DNA of 11,909 nt, from contig LT649892.1 in the NCBI GenBank assembly GCA_900128395.1, positions 1 through 11,909 of the forward strand. Direction: 5' to 3'. The notes beneath the pieces are model-generated. The model made no database searches, had not been told where the DNA came from, and worked only from the letters and a program-made list of their open reading frames with translations. Every line of letters starts with the position of its first letter. The stretch's first letter is position 1. Below, piece after piece: positions 1 through 6,800 of the stretch. The translations under genes were made by a program, and so were the position numbers. The stretch is from Stramenopiles sp. TOSAG23-2. Lineage: Eukaryota > Sar.

Positions 1-250
1 GCACACACAGCAGGTGCACAGCACACACAGGTGCATCGAATACCGAATTATTACTCGTAGAATACTGCTCACTTTTTATTAACATTTTATATTATATTAC
101 ATGTACATCTGTACGCACGCACGCACGCTGTTTACAAAAAGTACATACCGGAAGTCAATATATAACAAACCTCATACCGACGGCATTAATTGGAAATATA
201 GAAACTGCTATTATATCAATTGAAACCTTACAGATATATACAGAGAAATC
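1..250. promoter_or_regulatory. 5' flank of the RING-LON gene
   Basis: This is non-coding sequence ahead of the first gene. It starts with CA-rich repeats: the ten bases at 1-10 recur at 21-30, and both are followed by GGTGCA. It also holds an (ACGC)4 microsatellite at 113-128 and an A+T-rich stretch at 70-100 that could hold promoter elements. A 40-codon frame opens with ATG at 101 and stops at TGA 221-223, in the same phase as the gene start at 251. It may be an upstream ORF in the leader, or part of a spliced 5' exon. No canonical TATA box can be assigned with confidence. Confidence 0.4.
113..128. repeat. (ACGC)4 microsatellite
   Basis: Four perfect tandem copies of the tetranucleotide ACGC. 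They stand out as G+C-rich in an A+T-rich flank and lie inside the small upstream frame at 101-223. Confidence 0.85.
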
Positions 251-1600
251 ATGGAAGGTGAACAAGATGCTAGGCTAAGAAGAAGAAGCTTAGCAGCAAA
301 TGCTGCCTTGCGTAGATTGTCAGGTGATAGTAGTAGTATAAATAATACTAGTAATATTAGTAACAATGATACTAATATCAATAATAATATCAATAATAAT
401 ATCAATAATAATAGTAGTAGTAGTAGTAACAGTGATAATAATAATATAAATAAAATTAATAATGGTATATTAGAACGAGTAGATCACTTTGATAATGATA
501 TAGATGATATTGACGTTCATATAACGAATAATATAAAACCGAAGGGATTAACCTCTAGTAAAAAAACAACTTCTATCACTAAGGAATCTGTGATGGATAA
601 CTTAACTTGTTCCATATGTTTCCGTTTATTTTATGAACCAATTAGTATAAATTGTGGTCATACATATTGTCGATCTTGCATTGGTAGGGCGTTATCAGCA
701 AAAGCTTCACAAGAATGCCCTGTGTGTCGTGCTCCTTTGATGCTTGACACTTCGACTGCGAAGGTTAATATTGTTATACAAAAACTTTTGAATAACCATT
801 TTGATGTTGAGTTATTAGAAAGAAAAGAGGAAGAGGAAGAAGATAAAGAAGAAGAAGAGGAAAAATCACTTTTGGTATTTTTTTTACAAGACCTTGTGGT
901 AATGCCTGGTCAAAAGGTAGTGCTTCGCGTCTTTGAGCCAAGGTATTTGCTACTATGTGAAAGAGTGATGCAAGGAAGTCGTATATTTGGCATACAGCGC
1001 TCATCTGGCTCCAGTGTTGGTACAATGATGAAAATAGAATCATTAAGAAATGACGAAAATGTTCGAACAAGAAGAGTATTAATAATTGAATGTGTAGGGG
1101 TAGAACCATATAAACCAGAAGACCTCACTGTTGAAGAAAATACTGGTGGATTGCATCGATGTATTGCTAATTATACTACACCTCCAGCATATGTTCCAGG
1201 ACAAGCAGATGAAATTATTTTTGACAATTATAACCGTGCAAATCAAATTTATGAGATGACATCTCCGCGTGAAAAAAACCAAATAATCAATGATATTGGT
1301 CCATTGCCTGAATTAGGTTCCGATCCGCTTGTATTACTGTTTTGGCTGGCTGCAGCATTGCCGTTACATCCACGAAGGAAAGAAGGTGTATTGGATAATA
1401 GTCTAAGTGTTGAAACTCGGTTTCAAATTTTCAGTGATGTTCTGTTTAACGATGTTAGACCACCTAGATTCAGTACAACACAGAATAACAGTATGTTTGC
1501 TCGAGCACAAAGTGGATTATTGCAGTCATGTTTAATTTTTAGTGTTGTAATTTTCGGACTGTTGTATTCTTATTTTTATAAGAAAGCCATGTATACCTGA
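251..1600 (+). CDS. RING-HC / LON substrate-binding domain protein with C-terminal membrane anchor (putative E3 ubiquitin ligase)
   Basis: The protein has 449 residues. An Asn/Ser low-complexity segment (about 25-70) precedes a complete C3HC4 RING finger with C120, C123, C135, H137, C140, C143, C156 and C159. A Glu/Lys-rich linker (192-205) leads into a LON substrate-binding domain (about 206-400). That domain opens with a VMPGQKVVLRVFEPRY-like signature and ends with a helix resembling the LON 'DP..L..W.AA.LPL' and 'R...F.DVL' elements. A hydrophobic stretch (about 425-443) ends six residues from the C-terminus and looks like a tail anchor, placing RING and LON in the cytosol. RING-LON proteins of the LONRF type act as E3 ligases; animal members also carry TPRs, and none is seen here. 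The start was chosen because the in-frame TGA at 221 blocks an unspliced extension. A spliced upstream exon cannot be excluded. Substrate and membrane are unknown. Confidence 0.9.
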   Translation: MEGEQDARLRRRSLAANAALRRLSGDSSSINNTSNISNNDTNINNNINNNINNNSSSSSNSDNNNINKINNGILERVDHFDNDIDDIDVHITNNIKPKGLTSSKKTTSITKESVMDNLTCSICFRLFYEPISINCGHTYCRSCIGRALSAKASQECPVCRAPLMLDTSTAKVNIVIQKLLNNHFDVELLERKEEEEEDKEEEEEKSLLVFFLQDLVVMPGQKVVLRVFEPRYLLLCERVMQGSRIFGIQRSSGSSVGTMMKIESLRNDENVRTRRVLIIECVGVEPYKPEDLTVEENTGGLHRCIANYTTPPAYVPGQADEIIFDNYNRANQIYEMTSPREKNQIINDIGPLPELGSDPLVLLFWLAAALPLHPRRKEGVLDNSLSVETRFQIFSDVLFNDVRPPRFSTTQNNSMFARAQSGLLQSCLIFSVVIFGLLYSYFYKKAMYT

Positions 1601-1624
1601 AAAGTTTGTTTAGAAATATCCTTC

Positions 1625-1630
1625 AATAAA
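1625..1630 (+). terminator. AATAAA polyadenylation signal of the RING-LON gene
   Basis: A canonical AATAAA lies 24 bases after the TGA stop, and a T/G-rich stretch (ATGTTTTTATAGTTTTGGCATGTGTG region) follows it, as expected for a eukaryotic cleavage site. Confidence 0.7.
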
Positions 1631-1699
1631 ATATGTTTTTATAGTTTTGGCATGTGTGTACTGACTCTGAAACGTACTATATAAAAAATTCTAACGTAT

Positions 1700-1718
1700 T
1701 ATATATATATATATATAT
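1700..1718. repeat. (AT)9 dinucleotide microsatellite in the convergent spacer
   Basis: Uninterrupted alternating AT in the 233-bp spacer between two convergent genes. It is self-complementary and likely length-variable. Confidence 0.85.
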
Positions 1719-1824
1719 TTACACGAGTATATTTATAAAATTTAACATGCAAAACATTTTTTTTCCCACACTCACAACACCAAAATTTAATGCTCACCTT
1801 CTCCATCATCATCACTACTCCTAT

Positions 1825-1830
1825 TTTATT
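1825..1830 (-). terminator. Candidate AATAAA signal of the GT25 gene
   Basis: On the minus strand AATAAA lies only three bases past the TAA stop at 1834-1836. This is unusually close but is the only perfect hexamer seen in the spacer on this strand. Confidence is limited because the region is A+T-rich. Confidence 0.4.
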
Positions 1831-1833
1831 ATT

Positions 1834-3474
1834 TTAAATATTTTCTCCATCAGCATCATCATTAACTTTTTCTTCATTATGATGTATTTCTACTACTTCT
1901 GCATTGGCATGGCAATAAACATTTAAAGGTTGTTTAAATATTACTTGTTTCGCCATTGATATCTTAGATGTACGTGCGCCATAATATTTTGCTACCAAAA
2001 TTCTATTTTTATTTGGCAAATACGAATGATACGTTTTCTTTGGTAATAATGTCATCAAATATATATCTTTATACGTTTTGCTGATATAACCAGAAACTTC
2101 ATAACGCCAATAAAATTCTACTGTAGTTCCTCCTGAATTATGAATGACAATAGATACACCACGCCATAAATCAGATGAAACAATTACTGAAATCTTATTA
2201 GCAAATAAAAAAAACGTATTATCCACATTTTCTACTGGATGATTTAAAATAGAGCCGAGCTTCACATTTCGAGCTATTACAATGTCTCCTTCAACAGTTT
2301 CAACATATAATCCAGTAACATCCGTATTTCCCGTTCCTTGCTTAGGTGGTGGTATAATATATGTTTTTCGATTGGAACGCATATGAATAAAAAACTGTTC
2401 CTCGTTTGTCATGCTTGCAATGTAATTAAAAACACAACCGTGGCCATTACGAGGGCCATTCTCCGGTTTCCAAAACTTTACAATATCACTATCAAAGGAG
2501 GAAAAGCATTCATTACTATTTATTTGATAATCTTTCATTCGCATTAAATCCTGTGGTATTAATACCATTTTTTTTTTGGGTCGATATGCTTTTAAAAATC
2601 CTTCTTTTACTAAGAAACCCATATATGCATCAATAGCAATTGTGCAATAAGATTTATGTTCACAAGGTAAAGTAGATAAAATTTTACGGGCACTATTTGC
2701 ATTTAAACAATACCCAGCACCAGAATAAAACATTTTGACTGGCATTAAATGTTTTGAAATTGGTTTTAATGCATTATTAATTTCACATCCACTTTGATGA
2801 CAAAACTGGTGTAACAAAAATATATCCCAATCTTTTGGCAATTCTTTATATAACATTGAAAATTCTTTCAAAAAATTTGGCTTTAACGTTACATCATCTT
2901 CAAAAATACAACCAAATTTCAACTCTCGATTAAGTATTGTATGCATAGCATTGGTATGAGAGATGAATGTAGCAAGATGGCCTGTGTTTATTCCTATATC
3001 ATTTACTAAGCGGTTTTTAGCATTATCACTAATTATAGTTAACTTCATAATATTTTCGTGCCTTTTGTCTTGTGTAAATATCTGACTTGCATCTGTTGCA
3101 ATAAATTTTTCAACAATGACATTTTCTCTTTTAAATTCTTTAGATACGCATTCCCACCGATCTTTTCTTTTCGCCAAATTAATAATAATAAATGCACTTC
3201 GTGATGGTAAACCGGTTGGTAATTTTTGGACACGACTATAAAGTGGCTCTAATGAATTCGAGGAAGACGCTCCATCATCAGAATTACTTATTGTATAAAT
3301 ATATGTAACATAATAATAAACACAAAATGCTATAAAAAAAGATGTGCCTGGAAGTATAAAACATAAACCGCAACGACAACATTTTCTTTTTCGAAAAGGT
3401 CTCCCATCCCTCTTATTTTTCCTACGATTTGCGTGACGGTGCCTCCGCTTGGAAGAGTTTTGAACAAGCTTCAT
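1834..3474 (-). CDS. Type II membrane glycosyltransferase, GT25 family, with C-terminal VHL-like beta-domain
   Basis: The protein has 546 residues from this ATG. A very basic, Cys-containing cytosolic tail (1-36) precedes one membrane-spanning segment (about 37-62), giving a type II topology typical of ER/Golgi glycosyltransferases. The lumenal part carries GT25 (LPS biosynthesis/collagen galactosyltransferase-like) hallmarks: an FIIINLAKRKDRW start strand (95-107), a GHLATFISHTNAM helix (165-177), the acidic FEDD metal-binding motif (191-194), and a SGAGYCLNANSARKIL segment (251-266). Residues about 437-500 (WRGVSIVIHNSGGTTVEFYW, then LLPKKTY) resemble the beta-domain of VHL, where 'N.S...V..YW' and 'L.PG..Y' recur. 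Sugar donor and acceptor are unknown. An in-frame, stop-free extension upstream of the ATG reaches a good splice acceptor at 3525, so the real start may be in a short exon at 3801-3810. The gene converges on the RING-LON gene. Confidence 0.87.
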   Translation of the reverse strand: MKLVQNSSKRRHRHANRRKNKRDGRPFRKRKCCRCGLCFILPGTSFFIAFCVYYYVTYIYTISNSDDGASSSNSLEPLYSRVQKLPTGLPSRSAFIIINLAKRKDRWECVSKEFKRENVIVEKFIATDASQIFTQDKRHENIMKLTIISDNAKNRLVNDIGINTGHLATFISHTNAMHTILNRELKFGCIFEDDVTLKPNFLKEFSMLYKELPKDWDIFLLHQFCHQSGCEINNALKPISKHLMPVKMFYSGAGYCLNANSARKILSTLPCEHKSYCTIAIDAYMGFLVKEGFLKAYRPKKKMVLIPQDLMRMKDYQINSNECFSSFDSDIVKFWKPENGPRNGHGCVFNYIASMTNEEQFFIHMRSNRKTYIIPPPKQGTGNTDVTGLYVETVEGDIVIARNVKLGSILNHPVENVDNTFFLFANKISVIVSSDLWRGVSIVIHNSGGTTVEFYWRYEVSGYISKTYKDIYLMTLLPKKTYHSYLPNKNRILVAKYYGARTSKISMAKQVIFKQPLNVYCHANAEVVEIHHNEEKVNDDADGENI

Positions 3475-3521
3475 GTTGTATTTTGGGTTATGTCCCTTTG
3501 TTGCAGATCGATGTATTGCAT
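3471..3521 (-). other. 16-codon upstream frame overlapping the GT25 start (only if transcript is unspliced here)
   Basis: An ATG at 3521-3519 opens a 16-codon frame whose TGA (3473-3471) overlaps the GT25 ATG (3474-3472) as ATGA. If the mRNA begins just upstream, this uORF could reduce or couple translation. It is an alternative to the spliced-start model, in which the same bases are read in the other frame as coding sequence. Confidence 0.25.
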
Positions 3522-3524
3522 TGC

Positions 3525-3800
3525 CTGGATTGTGAAAAAGAGTTATATATAAAGTTATTTAAAGAGATATTATTATCTTTATTAATTGAATTAATTGATT
3601 GATTGATGATGTGTGAGTATAGCACAGTAGACTACTCGGTATAGAGGACGATAATATATACACATTGATGATTTAAATAGATTAAAGGTATAGCTATTAT
3701 TAGATAGAATAGAGGTACTGTACAAGGTACAAGGTTTACTTTTAGCTTTACTTGATACTGTATAATATTATATAGGAAATTATGCATCAATATTATTTAC
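3525..3800 (-). other. Candidate 5' intron of the GT25 gene, phase 1
   Basis: On the minus strand the donor CAG|GTAAAT (GT at 3800-3799) and the acceptor CTTTTTCACAATCCAG (AG at 3526-3525) bound a 276-nt segment. ATATAAC, a plausible branch site, lies about 20 nt upstream of the acceptor and is followed by a pyrimidine run. Joining the flanks fuses ATG ATA CCA G (3810-3801) to an open stretch that enters the GT25 frame, adding 20 residues beginning MIPGNAIHRSATKG. Splice strength and phase agree, but no transcript evidence is available. Confidence 0.5.
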
Positions 3801-3841
3801 CTGGTATCATAATCTTGGGCTTCCTCCTTATTTTTTTGGAT

Positions 3842-3847
3842 TTTATT
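3842..3847 (-). terminator. Candidate AATAAA signal of the EF-hand giant gene
   Basis: On the minus strand AATAAA begins four bases past the TAG stop. This is very near, matching the tight placement after the GT25 gene, but chance is possible in A+T-rich sequence. Confidence 0.4.
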
Positions 3848-3851
3848 GTTG

Positions 3852-6800
3852 CTATTCAAAATCATCTGCATATTCTTTATCAGAATCTTCAAAATCATCA
3901 TCATCATAATCACCATTTTCATTATCATTGAAATAATTTACATCTTCCAAGTCTTCCAAAGCATCATCTTTTTCAAAGTTAGATATCATCTTTTCCAACC
4001 TTTGGATCTCCGCTTCCTCCTTGTTTTTTGGATTTATCATAGCATCGTCACTATCATCATCTTTTAGCTCTAAATTTTCCAATTTTTTTAATTCTTGTTG
4101 CAACATCAGTAATTCTTGTTCATCATCATCTTTCTCTTCGATTACAGTTTCTGCTTTTTTTTTTCCTTCCTTGACTACCATCTTCTTCGTTTTCTTCTTC
4201 TTCTCCTCCTCCTCAATAATATCCATTACTTCTTCTTTTTGTTCACTTTCTACTTTTCTTGTTCGAGCAGAAGAATTTACATGTTTCGAAATAACAGTAA
4301 CAAATTCTTCATATTCAATAATTTGGTTGTCATTTAAACCGATTTCCTTTAAAAAGCTTTTGGCCTGTGATGCTGGTATTCTCATAGCTAGTAAACATTG
4401 TAAAAAATCGTCTTTGTCAACTGTACCTGAACCATCAAAATCAAAAGATTTGAATATTTCATCTAGAGCTTTTTGAATTGCATTCATTTCTGGTAAATTA
4501 GTCATACTTTCATTGTATGTATGTTTTGCATAATGAAGCGCAATTTTTTCAATTGATTGTGTAAATTTATTTACATCAACTTTCGCTACTTGAACTTGAT
4601 TCTCACTTTCAAACTGATCATTATCATAATTTTCCGCTTCGAATGTATCATTACTGCTGGAACTATTACTTTCACTATCGCTACTATCATTATGTTTGAC
4701 ACGAAGGTTTCCACCACAAAGATTGATAAAAACAGGATAAGAAATTTTTCCACTTTTTTCTGCTTCAAATCGTCGAAGAATATCATCAATATCATTATCA
4801 CTTAGTTCCAGCCAGGTATCATTTAAAACAGATCGAAATTCCTCTTTTGTAATTAAACCATTGTCATTGAAATCATATCGCTTGAATGCAACTTCAAAAT
4901 CTTTTTCACAGTCCATTGATACTGCGCGTGCATAATTTTTTCTTAGTTTTCTAACAGTAGTCATATCACCATTCCATCTGACATCTTGTCTGTCGTTAAA
5001 TATGAATCGTAAAAATTCATTGTAATCAACTTCACCATCACCATCATAATCAAAACGTTCGCCAAATATGTTAATTTCACTTTCTGTCAATCCAGTGCCC
5101 CAACGCATCATTGCTTCGCGAAATTCAGTAATGTCAATAGTACCTTCTCCATCTTTATCCATGCCATTAAATAAACTTTGCACATTCTTCAACCCGTCAT
5201 CATTGCTAAAACCATTCATATGATCGCCGTCTTCATTTTCATTGATAATACGCCTCAACGTTTTTCTTACTTTCTCAGCTGCTTGCATGGAAATACCCAG
5301 ATCACTATGTTGTATGCTTGCACTATCCGTACAAAATCTTAAAAATGCACGATAATTAATCGTTCCATTACCATCCTTATCAAATCTACTTAACAAGGAA
5401 TTTTCCACGTCTTTGCTAATTTTAAAATCAATATCATTTAACACTTTTGCAAATTCCCCTCGTGTAACAGTGCCACTTCTGTCATCATCAATAATTTCAA
5501 ATATTTCTCTAAAATCAGATGCATTTCCAGAGTTAATGACCTCAATGAATATTTTTTTTAATTTTGTAGCAGTGGCGGAGACACGAAATTCCAACTCAAC
5601 TTGCTTTTGCCTTTCAGTAAGATTGTTGTTATTTTTCGGGGAAGCGTTATTTTCAATTTCTTCATCAGTTTCTTTCTTATTATCATCGGTATGTTTTGTA
5701 TTATTGTTATTACTACTACCACGTGGTTTTGCTGATTCGGGTAATATTTCCGTTCCATAAACAAAATATAACAATTCTCTATAATCTACACTTTGGTATC
5801 CATTCACATCTAATTTATGGACAAACCAATCAATTTGTGCAGCATTAATTTCTTCAACACCTTTCACCATATCGATCGACGTTTTTAAATGTTCTAAGGA
5901 AATTGTACCATTGTTTTCTATTTTACTAGCTTCTTGTGCAAATGAACCTGAAGCAATTGCTTGTTTCAACAATTCTTTCAATTTAGCATCAAGTTTTTTT
6001 TCATCCATTTCAATATTATTGTTATTGTTGCTTAAATGAGTACCTCGAATCATGTTTGGGCTATTCTTCTCAACAAATTGATTATCAAAATTATCTTGAC
6101 TTTGCATAGCAAGCATCAATTTCTTTTCCTCTTCTTCTCGTTGATTTGAAGCTGCAACTTTCATTGCTTCAATAGCTGTCAATCTTACTGGTTCGCCATT
6201 TTTTTTCTCCTTCTTCTTGCTTGTATCTTTTTCATTATTTTCAACTCCAGTTGAAAAGTTGACATTAGTTTGCTGTGAACCCAATGGTGTCCCAACACTC
6301 GTCATATCATGTCCATTTTCTCTTAAACTATTTTCCATTTCCTTTGCAATCGTTTTTCTTCTATCGTCATCTTCTTTCTCCGCTTTCATCGCTTGGAGTC
6401 TATCTTGGCGTCTTTTTTCAGATTGTTGAATGACATCTGATTCCAGTTTACGACGCTTTTCCAACAAAGCTCGTCTTCTATTTAAAACTGCTTGATGATC
6501 CTCGAGATACTCTTTCTCCACCGGGGATTCAACATTATTTCTTGTTGTTGGTGCTTCCTGAGTTTTCATCTTAGATGGCGGGGGCTGTGGCGAAAATTTT
6601 AACTTTTTTGTGGTATTCACTTTACTTGCATTTTGTTTTCTACCTCTTCTTGAATGCCCAATACTCGAAACTGGGCGAGACGTTTGAATATCGTTAACGT
6701 TATTTTTATTATTATTATTATTATTACTACTACTACTAGTAGTAGTAGTAGTAGTATGATGATGAGACTGTTTTAATATTGATGATTTGTTCTTCTTCTT

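Larger units (their letters stand above)
3475..3851. other. Spacer between tandem genes
   Basis: This 377-bp spacer holds the 3' end of the EF-hand gene and the 5' region of the GT25 gene. Apart from the candidate intron it contains ATTG/TTGA tandem repeats (about 3583-3606), a duplicated ACAAGGT (about 3721-3735), and a TATATAA-like element (about 3544-3552) that could be a TATA box for an unspliced GT25 transcript. No separate gene is seen. Confidence 0.5.

Noticed and set aside
1-40. CA-rich direct repeats considered as a CRISPR array
   Set aside because: Only two short copies, no regular spacers, and a eukaryotic context.
774-1109. 111-codon minus-strand frame inside the RING-LON gene
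   Set aside because: Lies antisense to the well-supported LON domain and has no recognisable domain.
4021-4476. 151-codon plus-strand frame opposite the EF-hand gene
   Set aside because: Its Ser/Phe-rich composition mirrors Glu/Lys codons of the minus-strand EF-hand and acidic tail region; antisense shadow.
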